Shown one piece after another: positions 55,613 to 64,000 of a stretch of DNA of 64,000 bases. The notes under the pieces are model-generated. The model was not told the DNA's origin. It did not search any database and was given only the letters and a program-made list of their open reading frames with translations. The DNA is from Oceanicella actignis (GTDB lineage: Bacteria; Pseudomonadota; Alphaproteobacteria; Rhodobacterales; Rhodobacteraceae), in the NCBI RefSeq assembly GCF_008124525.1, contig NZ_VNHJ01000007.1:62001-126000 (forward strand). The letters are read 5' to 3'. Made by a program: the position numbers and the translations under genes. How positions within the stretch are numbered: position 1 is the stretch's first letter; the number at the start of each line of letters is the position of its first letter.

Positions 55613-56493
55613 CAGTATTCCACCCGTTTTTCGACGAAACGGAACTGCACCGCCGTCAGGGCGATGACCAGCGCCATGAGGATCACCGACTGCGCGGCCG
55701 AGCCGCCCAGATCCAGGCCCACGAAGCCGTCGTTGAACACCTTGTAGACCAGCGTGGTCGTGGCGTTCGCCGGCCCGCCCTGCGTGACCGCGTGAATGAT
55801 GCCGAAGGTGTCGAAGAAGGCGTAGACCGCGTTGATGACCAGCAGAAAGAAGGTCGTCGGCGAGATCAGCGGGAACACGATCGAGAAGAAGCGCCGCACC
55901 GGCCCCGCCCCGTCGATGGCCGCCGCCTCGATCACCGAGCGCGGGATCGACTGCATCGCCGCCAGGTAGAACAGGAAGTTGTAGGCCACCTGCTTCCACG
56001 CCGCCGCCAGGATGACCAGCAGCATCGCCTGCGTGCCGTTCAGATGGTGGTTCCACTCATAGCCGACCATCTCGAGCAGATAGGGCAGGATGCCCAGCGT
56101 CGGGTTGAACATGAACAGCCACAGCGCGCCCGCCAGCACCGGCGCCACCGCATAGGGCCAGATCAGCAGCGTGCGGTAGGTTCCCGCGCCCCGCCCCACA
56201 TGATCGGCGAAGGCCGCCAGCGCCAGGGCGAAGGACATCGACAGGAACGCCACCGCGCCCGAAAAGACCAGCGTGCGCCAGAAGCTGGCCAGATACTGGC
56301 TGTCGTGGAACAGGGCCTCGAAATTCTCGAACCACACGAATTCGGTGGACAGGCCGAAGGCGTCCTCGATCAGGAAGGACTGCCACAGCGCCTGGCTTGC
56401 GGGCCAGATGAAGAAGACCAGCGTGATCAGCACCTGCGGCGCCACCAGCAGATAGGGCAGCGGCGAGGCGGGGAAGTGGACGCGCTTGAGCAT
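55612..56493 (-). CDS. ugpA: sn-glycerol-3-phosphate ABC transporter permease UgpA
   Basis: A 293-aa permease. Membrane helices include [20 protein letters not shown] and [20 protein letters not shown]. The EAA loop is [20 protein letters not shown]. It pairs with UgpE to form the channel. It lies 82 bp after ugpB, separated by a strong hairpin, and overlaps ugpE by one base. Confidence 0.94.
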   Translation of the reverse strand: MLKRVHFPASPLPYLLVAPQVLITLVFFIWPASQALWQSFLIEDAFGLSTEFVWFENFEALFHDSQYLASFWRTLVFSGAVAFLSMSFALALAAFADHVGRGAGTYRTLLIWPYAVAPVLAGALWLFMFNPTLGILPYLLEMVGYEWNHHLNGTQAMLLVILAAAWKQVAYNFLFYLAAMQSIPRSVIEAAAIDGAGPVRRFFSIVFPLISPTTFFLLVINAVYAFFDTFGIIHAVTQGGPANATTTLVYKVFNDGFVGLDLGGSAAQSVILMALVIALTAVQFRFVEKRVEY

Positions 56494-56530
56494 GGCGAGG
56501 GGGAATCCCGGCGGATCTTGCGACGAAATC

Positions 56531-56557
56531 GCCCCGGCCGCGCTGGGCGGCCGGGGC
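56531..56557 (-). terminator. Intercistronic hairpin between ugpB and ugpA
   Basis: GCCCCGGCCGC-CCAGC-GCGGCCGGGGC is a perfect 11-bp stem 18 bp after the ugpB stop, followed on the minus strand only by GATTTCG. It probably stabilises the ugpB mRNA and attenuates the distal genes, giving the excess of binding protein usual for ABC importers. Confidence 0.6.
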
Positions 56558-56575
56558 GTCGGCGGGTTCGGGGCC

Positions 56576-57880
56576 TCAGCGGGCCGAGCGCTCGAACTTG
56601 CGCAGCAGGACGTTGCCGCGCGCCACGGCCTCGTCCATGGCCTGACGGGCGGTCTTGTCGCCCGCCCACAGGGCCTCGAGCTCTTCGTTGATGATGTCGC
56701 GGATCTGCACGAAGTTGCCGAAGCGCAGACCGCGCGAGTTCGGGGTCGGCGGGTTCAGGCTCAGCTGCTTGATGGCCGTGTCCGTGCCGGGGTTCTTCTC
56801 GTAGAAGCCCTGCTTCTTGGACAGCTCGTAGGCGGCGTGGGTGATCGGAACGTAGCCCGTCTCCTGATGCCACCAGGCCTGCACCTCGGGCGAGGACAGG
56901 TAGGACAGGAACTTGGCGACGCCCTTGTATTCCTCGGCGTCATGCCCCGACAGCACCCACAGCGTGGCGCCGCCGATGATCGAGTTCTGCGGCTTGTCGC
57001 GCACGGCGGTGTCGAGCGGCAGCATCGTCTGGCCGAAGTTGAACTTGGCCTGGCTCTTGATCGAGCCGTAATAGGCCGACGAGTTCATCCACATGCCGCA
57101 CTCGCCGTTGACGAAGAGCGGCAGGCTGTCGCCGCGGCGCCCGCCATAGACGAACTCGCTGCGCTTGCCCATGTCGGCCACGCGGTCAAGCCGGTTGACC
57201 ACATGGTCGTTGTTGAAGACCAGCTCGGTGTCGAGGCCGGCGAAGCCGTTCTCCTTCGTGCCGATGGGCAGATCGTGCCAGGCCGAGTAGTTCTCGATCA
57301 TCACCCAGCTCTGCCAGCCGAAGGACAGGCCGCATTTCATGCCGTTGGCGACCAGGGCCTTGGCGGCGGCCTCGACCTCGTCCCAGGTGCTGGGCGGCTT
57401 GACGCCCGCGGCCTCGAGCGCGTCGGCGTTGTACCACAGCACCGGCGTCGAGCTGTTGAAGGGCATCGACAGCAGCTGGCCGTCCGAAGTCTGGTAATAC
57501 GAGATCACCGCCGACAGGTAGTCGGACTTGTCGAAGGGCTCGCCCGCGTCGGCCATGAGCTTCTCGACCGGGTAGATGGCGCCCTTGGCGGCCATCATGG
57601 TGGCGGTGCCGACCTCGAAGACCTGCACGATGTGGGGCTGCTCGCCGGCGCGGAAGGCGGCGATGGCGGCGGTCATCGTCTCGGTGTAGTTGCCCTTGTA
57701 GACGGGCTTGACCTCGTATTCCGACTGCGTGGCGTTGAAGTCGGCGGCGATCTTGTTGACCCGCTCGCCGTTCACGCCGCCCATGGCGTGCCACCACTCG
57801 ACCGTGACCTTGGCCGAAGCCGATCCGGCCGTGAGCGCAAGCGCGGCGACCCCCGCGGCGAAGGCTGTTTTCATCGTCAT
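56576..57880 (-). CDS. ugpB: sn-glycerol-3-phosphate ABC transporter substrate-binding protein UgpB
   Basis: A 434-aa periplasmic binding protein. The signal peptide [20 protein letters not shown] is followed by [60 protein letters not shown] and [20 protein letters not shown], the UgpB pattern. The start at 57880 has GGAG 9 nt upstream; ATG 57874 is an alternative. First gene of the operon. Confidence 0.94.
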   Translation of the reverse strand: MTMKTAFAAGVAALALTAGSASAKVTVEWWHAMGGVNGERVNKIAADFNATQSEYEVKPVYKGNYTETMTAAIAAFRAGEQPHIVQVFEVGTATMMAAKGAIYPVEKLMADAGEPFDKSDYLSAVISYYQTSDGQLLSMPFNSSTPVLWYNADALEAAGVKPPSTWDEVEAAAKALVANGMKCGLSFGWQSWVMIENYSAWHDLPIGTKENGFAGLDTELVFNNDHVVNRLDRVADMGKRSEFVYGGRRGDSLPLFVNGECGMWMNSSAYYGSIKSQAKFNFGQTMLPLDTAVRDKPQNSIIGGATLWVLSGHDAEEYKGVAKFLSYLSSPEVQAWWHQETGYVPITHAAYELSKKQGFYEKNPGTDTAIKQLSLNPPTPNSRGLRFGNFVQIRDIINEELEALWAGDKTARQAMDEAVARGNVLLRKFERSAR

Positions 57881-58189
57881 GCGACGTTTCTCCCTGCAAA
57901 TGCCTGACGCGGGCGGTTTGGCCCAGGCGCCGTAGCCGCGCAAGTGAAACATTCTTGACGCCGGATGTCACCGATTTTTCACATTACCACGCAGAAACGA
58001 ACGCAAACGCGGAATTTCGCGCATGCCGGCGCGCGAAACCGCCCCATGGGCGCGCAACCCGAAAGAAAAGGGCGGCGCGGGGCCGCCCAGTCCGACGTCG
58101 AATTCTCAGGCTTCTGATTGCTGCTCGGAGGTTTCTGCGCCCGCGGCCTGATTCCGTGGCCGGGGCGCGCGCGCCCCGGCGATTCTCGC
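57881..58189. other. Intergenic region nrdJ-ugpB
   Basis: These 309 bp hold the end of the nrdJ transcript (palindrome and terminator listed separately) and the ugpB upstream region. An AT-richer stretch around 57942-57985 contains GTGAAA...TTTCAC half-sites and probably the ugpB promoter. I could not fix its -35/-10. Confidence 0.5.
58062..58088 (-). terminator. Rho-independent terminator after nrdJ
   Basis: On the minus strand GGGCGGC-CCCGC-GCCGCCC is followed by TTTTCTTT. It lies about 100 bp past the nrdJ stop. A second hairpin closer to the gene (58159-58180, perfect palindrome GCCGGGGCGCG/CGCGCCCCGGC) lacks a T-tract. Confidence 0.75.
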
Positions 58190-61100
58190 TCAGCTGCAGC
58201 CGCTGGTGGCGCCGCAGGTGTTGCACTTCATGCAGGTGCCGTTGCGCACGAGGGTGAAGTTGCCGCACTCGCCGCACGGGTCGCCCTCATAGCCCTGCAT
58301 CCGCGCCTTGGCGCGCTCGTCCATCACGGCCGCGCCCACGCGCGCCACCGTTTCGGCCACCGAGGCCGAGCCGCCCACCGTTTCGAGCACCGGCGCGCCC
58401 AGCCGCGCCGAGGCGCCGCCGTTCAGCACCACCAGCTCCTGCGGCAGGCGCTTGCGCAGATAGCCCGGCGACGAGACCTGGCGGATCATCTCCACCGCCG
58501 CCTCGGACACGCGCGGCGAGGCCTTGACCACGTTCGAGCGCCCCTCGTCCTGGCCGCGGCCGATCTCGTCCCAGCCCAGCCCGTCGGGCTTCACATGCGC
58601 AAGGTCCGTGCGGTCGAGATAGCTGACCGCCAGCTCGCGGAAGATGTAGTCGAGGATCGAGGTCGCGTTCTTGATCGAGTCGTTGCCCTGCACCAGCCCG
58701 GCCGGCTCGAAGCGGGTGAAGGTGAAGGCCTCGACGAATTCCTCGAGCGGCACGCCGTATTGCAGGCCCACCGACACGGCGATGGCGAAGTTGTTCATCA
58801 TCGCGCGGAAGGCGGCGCCCTCCTTGTGCATGTCGATGAAGATCTCGCCCAGCGTGCCGTCCTCATACTCGCCGGTGCGCAGATAGACCTTGTGCCCGCC
58901 GACGATGGCCTTCTGCGTGTAGCCCTTGCGCCGCTCGGGCAGCTTGCGGCGCAGGCCGCGCTGGCGCTCGACCTCGCGCACCACGACCTTCTCGACGATC
59001 TTCTCGGCGATCATCTCGGCGCGGGCCGCGGCCGGGGCCTCGGTCAGCTCGTCGATGAAGTCCTCGTCATCCTCGTCGTCGATCAGCTGCGCGGCCAGCG
59101 GCTGGCTCAGCTTCGAGCCGTCGCGGTAAAGCGCGTTGGCCTTCACCCCGAGGCGCCAGCTCAGCTCGTAGGCCGAAAGGCAGTCCTCGATGCGGGCGTC
59201 GTTGGGCATGTTGATGGTCTTCGAGATGGCGCCCGAGATGAAGCTTTGCGCCGCCGCCATCATGCGGATGTGGCTTTCGACCGACAGGTAGCGCTTGCCG
59301 ATCTTGCCGCACGGATTGGCGCAGTCGAAGACGGGCAGGTGCTCGGGCCGCAGGCCGGGCGCGCCCTCGAGCGTCATGGTCCCGCAGACGAAGTCGTTCG
59401 CCTCGGCGATCTGGCGGCGCGAGAAGCCCAGATGCGCCAGCAGGTTGAAGGTCGGATCGATCAGCTTCTCGGCCGGGACGCCCAGCACGCGGGTGCAGAA
59501 CTCCTCGCCCAGCGTCCACTGGTTGAAGACGAACGAGATGTCGAAGGCCGTGGCCAGCGCGTCCTCGATCTTTTCGAGCTCGGCCTTGCCGAATCCCAGC
59601 GCCGCCAGCGTCTCGTGGTTGATGTGGGGCGCGCCGGCCAGCGTGCCGTGCCCGACCGCGTAGGCGACGATGCGCTCGATCAGCAGCGGATCGTAGCCCA
59701 GCTTCTGCAGCGCGGCGGGCACCGACTGGTTGATGATCTTGAAATAGCCGCCCCCGGCCAGCTTCTTGAACTTGACCAGCGCGAAGTCGGGCTCGATGCC
59801 GGTGGTGTCGCAGTCCATCACCAGGCCGATCGTGCCGGTGGGCGCGATGACGGTGGTCTGCGCGTTGCGGTAGCCGTGGCGCTCGCCCAGCTCCAGCGCG
59901 CGGTCCCAGGCGGCGCGGGCGCGCGCCGACAGCTCGGGGTCGGGGCAGTTGGCGTGGTCGAGCGGCACGGGCGGGGTGGCCAGCTCCTCGTAGCCCGAGG
60001 CCTGACCATGCGCGGCGCGGCGATGGTTGCGGATCACGCGCAGCATGTGCGGCGCGTTGCGCTCATAGCCGGGGAAGGCGCCCAGCTCGGCGGCCATCGC
60101 GGCCGAGGTGGCGTAGGCGACGCCGGTCATGATGGCGGTCAGCGCGCCGCACAGGGCGCGGCCCTCGTCCGAGTCGTAGCCATGGCCCATGTTCATCAGC
60201 AGGCCGCCGATATTGGCGTAGCCGAGGCCCAGCGTGCGGAACTCGTAGGAGCGGCGCGCGATCTCCTTCGAGGGGAACTGCGCCATGAGCACCGAGATCT
60301 CGAGCGTCACGGTCCACAGCCGCGCCGCGTGCTCGTAGGCGTCCACGTCGAAGCGGCCGTCCTTGTAGAACTTGAGCAGGTTCATGGACGCCAGGTTGCA
60401 GGCGGTGTCGTCCAGGAACATGTATTCCGAGCACGGGTTCGAGCCGCGGATGGGCCCGTCCTCGGGGCAGGTGTGCCAGGCGTTGATGGTGTCGTGGAAC
60501 TGCACGCCCGGATCGGCGCAGGCCCAGGCGGCGTGGCCGATCTGCTCCCACAGCTCGCGCGCCTTGACGGTCTTGGCCACCTTGCCGTCGGTGCGGCGGA
60601 TCAGCTCCCAGTCGCCGTCGCGGCGCACGGCCTCGAGGAAGGCGTCGGTGACGCGCACCGAGTTGTTGGAGTTCTGCCCCGACACCGTCAGATAGGCTTC
60701 GCTGTCCCAATCGGTGTCATAGGTGGGGAACTCGATCGAGGCGTAGCCCTGCTCGGCGTATTGCAGCACGCGCTTGACGTAGGTCTCGGGGATCATGGCG
60801 CGGCGCGCGGCCTTGATCGCCTTTTTCAGCGCGGGGTTCCTGGCGGGGTCGAAGGCGTCGGCCTCGGCGCCGTCCCAGCCGCGGATGGCGGCGAAGATCT
60901 CGTTCAGCTTCTTCTCGTGCATCTTCGAGCCGGCGACCAGGCTGGCCACCTTCTGCTCTTCGCGCACCTTCCAGTTGATGAACTCCTCGATGTCCGGGTG
61001 ATCCATGTCGCAGATCACCATCTTGGCCGCGCGGCGCGTGGTGCCGCCCGACTTGATGGCCCCGGCGGCGCGGTCGCCGATCTTGAGGAAGCTCATCAGC

Positions 61101-61858
61101 CCCGACGACTTGCCGCCGCCGGCCAGCGGCTCGTTGGCGCCGCGGATGGACGAGAAGTTGGTGCCCGTGCCCGAGCCGTATTTGAACAGCCGCGCCTCGC
61201 GCGTCCACAGATCCATGATGCCGCCTTCGTTCACCAGGTCGTCCTCGACCGACTGGATGAAGCAGGCGTGGGGCTGCGGGTGCTCGTAGGCCGATTCCGA
61301 GCGCACCAGCTCGCCGGTGCGGAAATCGACGTAGTAGTGGCCCTGCCCCGGGCCGTCGATGCCATAGGCCCAGTGCAGGCCGGTGTTGAACCATTGCGGC
61401 GAGTTGGGCGCCGCCATCTGGTTGGCCAGCATGAAGCGCATCTCGTCGAAATAGGCGCGCGCGTCGGCCTCGGACGAGAAATAGCCCCCCTTCCAGCCCC
61501 AATAGGCCCAGGCGCCGGCCAGGCGGTCGAACACCTGGCGGGCCGAGGTCTCGCCGCCGAAGCGGACGTCTTCCGGCAGCCCGGCAAGCGCCTTCTCGTC
61601 GGGGACCGAGCGCCAGAGGAACTCGGGCACGTCCTTTTCGGCGACCTTGCGCAGGGCGCGCGCCACGCCGGCCTTGCGGAAATACTTCTGCGCCAGAACG
61701 TCGCAAGCCACCTGGCTCCACGCCGCGGGAACCTCGATGTCCTTGAGCGCGAACACCACCGAGCCGTCGGGGTTTCGGATCTCGGACGAGGTGCGGCGGA
61801 ACTCGATGCGGGCGTAAGGCGACTCGCCCTCGGCGGTGAAGCGACGTTCGATCTTCAT
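58190..61858 (-). CDS. nrdJ: Adenosylcobalamin-dependent (class II) ribonucleotide reductase NrdJ
   Basis: A 1222-aa enzyme making dNTP precursors without oxygen dependence, using B12. The start at 61858 ([20 protein letters not shown]) follows AGGAAAAAG. Motifs include [40 protein letters not shown] (redox Cys), [40 protein letters not shown] (active-site Cys and Glu region) and [20 protein letters not shown]. The C-terminus carries a Cys-rich tail ([20 protein letters not shown] then CGATSGCS) that re-reduces the active site or binds zinc. Length matches the large alphaproteobacterial form. Confidence 0.96.
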   Translation of the reverse strand: MKIERRFTAEGESPYARIEFRRTSSEIRNPDGSVVFALKDIEVPAAWSQVACDVLAQKYFRKAGVARALRKVAEKDVPEFLWRSVPDEKALAGLPEDVRFGGETSARQVFDRLAGAWAYWGWKGGYFSSEADARAYFDEMRFMLANQMAAPNSPQWFNTGLHWAYGIDGPGQGHYYVDFRTGELVRSESAYEHPQPHACFIQSVEDDLVNEGGIMDLWTREARLFKYGSGTGTNFSSIRGANEPLAGGGKSSGLMSFLKIGDRAAGAIKSGGTTRRAAKMVICDMDHPDIEEFINWKVREEQKVASLVAGSKMHEKKLNEIFAAIRGWDGAEADAFDPARNPALKKAIKAARRAMIPETYVKRVLQYAEQGYASIEFPTYDTDWDSEAYLTVSGQNSNNSVRVTDAFLEAVRRDGDWELIRRTDGKVAKTVKARELWEQIGHAAWACADPGVQFHDTINAWHTCPEDGPIRGSNPCSEYMFLDDTACNLASMNLLKFYKDGRFDVDAYEHAARLWTVTLEISVLMAQFPSKEIARRSYEFRTLGLGYANIGGLLMNMGHGYDSDEGRALCGALTAIMTGVAYATSAAMAAELGAFPGYERNAPHMLRVIRNHRRAAHGQASGYEELATPPVPLDHANCPDPELSARARAAWDRALELGERHGYRNAQTTVIAPTGTIGLVMDCDTTGIEPDFALVKFKKLAGGGYFKIINQSVPAALQKLGYDPLLIERIVAYAVGHGTLAGAPHINHETLAALGFGKAELEKIEDALATAFDISFVFNQWTLGEEFCTRVLGVPAEKLIDPTFNLLAHLGFSRRQIAEANDFVCGTMTLEGAPGLRPEHLPVFDCANPCGKIGKRYLSVESHIRMMAAAQSFISGAISKTINMPNDARIEDCLSAYELSWRLGVKANALYRDGSKLSQPLAAQLIDDEDDEDFIDELTEAPAAARAEMIAEKIVEKVVVREVERQRGLRRKLPERRKGYTQKAIVGGHKVYLRTGEYEDGTLGEIFIDMHKEGAAFRAMMNNFAIAVSVGLQYGVPLEEFVEAFTFTRFEPAGLVQGNDSIKNATSILDYIFRELAVSYLDRTDLAHVKPDGLGWDEIGRGQDEGRSNVVKASPRVSEAAVEMIRQVSSPGYLRKRLPQELVVLNGGASARLGAPVLETVGGSASVAETVARVGAAVMDERAKARMQGYEGDPCGECGNFTLVRNGTCMKCNTCGATSGCS

Positions 61859-62328
61859 CTTTTTCCTGTCCCCGTCATCCGGGCGCAGCCGTTCGGCGGC
61901 GCGCAAGGCGCCTGCGGGCGGCGGCGGCCCGGGTGATGTGCTCGTCATGTGGTTGAGGGACGGACGCGCGGCGTCCAACCCGTTTCGGCGCGCGGGCCGC
62001 CCTGGCTTCAGCCACCAGATCTTGCGGCCAGCGCCCCCTGCACCACCAAGATTAGGGAATTCGGGGGGCGCATCAACCGATTTTTTATCTGTCTTAACGA
62101 CATTTCGCGGTTGACGCGCCGCCGGCCGCCAAATGTGGGGCCCGCAATCAAGGGCTGCCTTTGGCCGACCACGCACACCCTATCCGTGTGTCGCGTCGGG
62201 CATTTTCGCCGCCGGGCGCATGCCGCGCTCGATTCGCGCGCCCCCGCCGCGCCGCGCCCGCGCCATGCGCGCCGGGGCGGCGGGCAAGGGACGGGCAAGG
62301 GACGGGCGGTCGAAGGGAATCGCCGCCG
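61859..62328. other. nrdJ leader and upstream intergenic region
   Basis: A 470-bp stretch with no gene. Nearest nrdJ is a GC-rich leader of about 185 nt. Then comes an AT-rich promoter patch (62040-62100), a CACAC-N7-GTGTG inverted repeat at 62174-62190, and an 11-bp unit (CGGGCAAGGGA) repeated twice plus a partial third at 62281-62307, just downstream of the GNAT gene. No B12 box (GCCACTG) was found in the leader. Confidence 0.55.
62049..62076 (-). promoter_or_regulatory. Candidate nrdJ promoter
   Basis: On the minus strand TTGATG (62076..62071), a 16-bp spacer and TAATCT (62054..62049). It lies in the only AT-rich part of the gap and would give a leader of about 185 nt. Confidence 0.5.
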
Positions 62329-62877
62329 TCAGCCGCGGCGGGCGGGGGCGATGATTCTGGTCGCCTCGGTCCGGCGCACCGGCTCGAAGCCCGCGCGCTG
62401 ATACAGCGGCAGCGCGCGCGGATCGTCGAGCGAGCAGGTGTTGACGGTCATCTTCTCAACGCCCTCGCGATCCCAGCCCATGCGCACCGCCTCGCCCAGC
62501 AGCCACTTGCCAAGGCCGCGGCCATGCAGCTGCTCGGCCAGGCCGAAATAGGCCAGCTCGCAGCGGCCCGCCTCGCGCCAGTCCAGAACGAAGAATCCCC
62601 CCGGCCAGCCGTCATGCAGCATGGCGAACAGCGCCACGTCGTCATCATGCAGCCAGGCGCGCAGCGCCTCGGCCGAGTCGGCGTGCCGGTCGGTCCAGTG
62701 ATAGGCCGCGCCGACCATGTCGTAGAGATAGAGGAAATACGCGACCGGCGGGCGCACCGCCCGCATCAGCGACACCGGCGCGTTCATGGGCAGCGGCGCC
62801 GGCGGCGCCGAGGGGCGGCGCGTCATCTCGAGCCAGGTCACCACATAGGAGACTTCGTCGCCGGGCGTGGGGCTCAT
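62329..62877 (-). CDS. GNAT family N-acetyltransferase
   Basis: A 182-aa acetyltransferase. The acetyl-CoA motif is the Q/RxxGxG/A-like GLAEQLHGRGLGKWLLGEAV; ELAYFGLA precedes it and the C-terminal NTCSLDDPRALPLYQRAGFE is the usual GNAT ending. The N-terminal part has VSYVVTWLEMTRRP and YDMVGAAYHWTDRH. The substrate is unknown. Its ATG overlaps the stop of the sulfurtransferase gene (ATGA). Confidence 0.9.
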   Translation of the reverse strand: MSPTPGDEVSYVVTWLEMTRRPSAPPAPLPMNAPVSLMRAVRPPVAYFLYLYDMVGAAYHWTDRHADSAEALRAWLHDDDVALFAMLHDGWPGGFFVLDWREAGRCELAYFGLAEQLHGRGLGKWLLGEAVRMGWDREGVEKMTVNTCSLDDPRALPLYQRAGFEPVRRTEATRIIAPARRG

Positions 62878-63740
62878 CCGCGTTCCACCTTCAGGTCGGG
62901 ATAGGCGCCCCACTCGGCCCAGGAGCCGTCGTAAAGCGCGTGGTCGCGGTGGCCGATCAGCTCGAGCGCCAGCGACAGGATCGCCGCCGTCACGCCCGAG
63001 CCGCAGCTGGTGATCACCGGCCGCGACAGATCGACCCCGGCCGCCTCGAAGGCCGCGCGCAGCTCGGCCGGCGGCTTCATGCGCCCGTCCTCGGTCAGCA
63101 GCTCGCGGTAATGCAGGTTGATCGCGCCCGGGATGTGCCCCGAGCGCAGGCCGGGGCGCGGCTCGGGCTCGTCGCCGCGAAAACGCCCGGGCGAACGCGC
63201 GTCCACGATCTGCTCCGAGCCCAGCTTGACCGCCTGCGCCACCTGCGTGACGTCGCGCACCAGCGACGCGTCGCGCCGGGCGGTGAAGTGCCGGTCGCGC
63301 GGCGTCGCGGGCAGGTCCTCGACCGGGCGCCCCTCGGCGATCCAGCGCGGCAGGCCGCCGTCCAGCACCGCCACGTCGCGATGGCCGAACAGCCGGAACA
63401 GCCACCACGCCCGCGGCGCCGAGAAGATGCCCGCCTGATCGTAGATCACCACCCGGTGCCCGTCGCCCACCCCCAGCTTGCGCACGCGCGAGACGAACTT
63501 CTCGGGCGGCGGCGCCATGTGCGGCAGGGACGAGCGCGTGTCTGCGATCTCGTCGATGTCGAAGAACTGGGCGCCGGGGATGTGCGCGGCCGCGAATTCG
63601 GCGCGCGCGTCGCGGCCGCTGTCGGGCATGTGCCACGAGGCGTCCAGCACCTTGACGTCCGGCGCCGACAGATGCTCGGCCAGCCATTCGGTCGAGACCA
63701 GAAGCCTCGGATCGCTCTGGTATGAATCGCCATGCGCCAC
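62874..63740 (-). CDS. sseA: 3-mercaptopyruvate sulfurtransferase
   Basis: A 288-aa tandem rhodanese. The N-terminal inactive domain contains VKVLDASWHMPDSGRDA and HIPGAQFFDIDEIADTRSSL; the C-terminal domain contains GHIPGAINLHYRELLTEDGR and the active loop VITSCGSGVTAAILSLALEL. The CGSGVTA loop is the mercaptopyruvate type, not the CRKGVT of thiosulfate rhodanese. It transfers sulfur from 3-mercaptopyruvate to thiol acceptors. Coupled to the GNAT gene. Confidence 0.95.
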   Translation of the reverse strand: MAHGDSYQSDPRLLVSTEWLAEHLSAPDVKVLDASWHMPDSGRDARAEFAAAHIPGAQFFDIDEIADTRSSLPHMAPPPEKFVSRVRKLGVGDGHRVVIYDQAGIFSAPRAWWLFRLFGHRDVAVLDGGLPRWIAEGRPVEDLPATPRDRHFTARRDASLVRDVTQVAQAVKLGSEQIVDARSPGRFRGDEPEPRPGLRSGHIPGAINLHYRELLTEDGRMKPPAELRAAFEAAGVDLSRPVITSCGSGVTAAILSLALELIGHRDHALYDGSWAEWGAYPDLKVERG

Positions 63741-63842
63741 GCGCGGCCCTCCGGGTTGCGTTCCTTGCGTCTGCGGAAAGGCTTAGAGAAGCGCGGCGGC
63801 CAGATCAAGCGCCCGGGCGCGGGCGATCGGGCGCTGAAGCCG

Positions 63843-63918
63843 TGGTGCCGCAGGAGGGACTCGAACCCCCGACCCCATCATTACGAATGACGTGCTCTAC
63901 CAGCTGAGCTACTGCGGC
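63843..63918 (-). tRNA. tRNA-Thr(CGT)
   Basis: A complete 76-nt cloverleaf with acceptor GCCGCAG/CTGCGGC, discriminator A and encoded CCA. D-arm GCTCAGCTGGTAGAGC, anticodon loop TTCGTAA with anticodon CGT (63873-63875) and T-arm GGGGGTTCGAGTCCCTC. Confidence 0.97.
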
Positions 63919-63929
63919 GTCCGACGCGC

Positions 63930-63958
63930 TCTATAGAGAGCGCGCCGGGGGATTGCAA
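63930..63958 (-). promoter_or_regulatory. Promoter of tRNA-Thr
   Basis: On the minus strand TTGCAA (63958..63953), a 17-bp spacer and TATAGA (63935..63930), 11 bp upstream of the tRNA. A perfect inverted repeat, GCGCTCT-ATAG-AGAGCGC (63926-63943), overlaps the -10. Confidence 0.65.
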
Positions 63959-63962
63959 GGGC

Positions 63963-64000
63963 TCACGCGCCGGCCGCGGGGCGCGCGCCGTCCTCGGCCT
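63963..64000 (-). CDS. C-terminal end of an unidentified protein (partial)
   Basis: In the one frame that ends at TGA (63965..63963) the last residues read AEDGARPAAGA. The gene would extend beyond the window. Too little is present to identify it, and it could be a chance frame. Confidence 0.25.
   Translation of the reverse strand, partial: AEDGARPAAGA

Noticed and set aside
58159-58180. Second nrdJ terminator
   Set aside because: The palindrome is perfect and close to the stop codon, but it has no T-tract on the transcribed strand; the hairpin at 58062-58088 with TTTTCTTT is the better terminator.
61859-62042. Adenosylcobalamin riboswitch in the nrdJ leader
   Set aside because: A B12-dependent reductase often has one, and GAAGCCAGGGCGG looked suggestive, but no GCCACTG B12 box or recognisable core could be found.
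62174-62190. Canonical NrdR box
   Set aside because: ACAC...GTGT symmetry is present, but the spacing is one base short and the AT-rich core of NrdR boxes is missing, so only a weak finding was kept.

Overview
The window is very GC-rich, densely packed chromosomal DNA from an alphaproteobacterium, most likely of the Rhodobacteraceae/Paracoccaceae/Roseobacteraceae group. This rests on gene content: an accB-accC-aat cluster facing DUF2155-MlaD-NDUFA12, a DUF5930-type M23 peptidase followed by a bactofilin, a B12-dependent (class II) ribonucleotide reductase, RNase E with a huge insertion in its S1 domain, DUF1127 and SufT-type proteins, and a pcaQ/pcaDCHG-BKACE-pcaB order. I see no phage, IS element, CRISPR array or plasmid module. 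It is core genome with two catabolic/transport blocks (pca and ugp).

Layout: 0-2.4 kb holds the start of a branched-chain amino acid binding protein, a MarR regulator, an SMP-30 lactonase and a 60-aa orphan. 2.5-12.1 kb is one long leftward SUF iron-sulfur operon: iscR, class V desulfurase, sufB, unknown membrane protein, ybjQ-like, sufC, sufD, three Yip1-family membrane proteins, sufS. Many of its junctions are ATGA/GTGA/TGATG overlaps. 12.2-23 kb: alpha/beta hydrolase, anmK, tyrS, a giant AsmA-like protein, bcp, a ferritin-like DUF455 protein, M23 peptidase and bactofilin. 23.3-33 kb: prfB, PBP1A and an amidase on the minus strand, then rne, which appears frameshifted near its 3' end. 33.2-43.3 kb: aminotransferase, M48 protease, DsbA-like protein, accBC, aat, DUF2155-MlaD-NDUFA12, tgt and a second SUF group (sufT, sufA, TfoX-like). 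44-51.8 kb: tpiA, the protocatechuate (pca) operon with its LysR regulator and an IclR regulator. 51.9-64 kb: tRNA-Asn, DUF1127, an rRNA methyltransferase, the ugp glycerol-3-phosphate importer, nrdJ, a GNAT, a sulfurtransferase and tRNA-Thr.

Functional links: the SUF operon sits behind a promoter with a clear palindrome that could be the IscR operator, and its SufT/SufA partners lie 30 kb away. The pca cluster takes protocatechuate to 3-oxoadipate. It lacks pcaIJ and pcaF here but carries a BKACE (DUF849) gene that could cleave 3-oxoadipate with acetyl-CoA. Cell-envelope genes are scattered through the window (anmK, AsmA, M23/bactofilin, PBP1A, amidase, MlaD).

Most notable oddities: (1) rne loses its conserved tail, including the GWW PNPase-docking motif, to a one-base shift near 32,160; (2) three tandem Yip1-like membrane proteins lie inside the SUF operon; (3) short, nearly perfect tandem duplications recur at gene 3' ends, several covering the stop codon; (4) aat and the DUF2155 gene overlap tail-to-tail by 109 bp; (5) candidate operators lie upstream of iscR, bcp and pcaD/pcaQ. 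Coordinates were derived by reading the sequence. No database search was run, so family names rest on recognised motifs.
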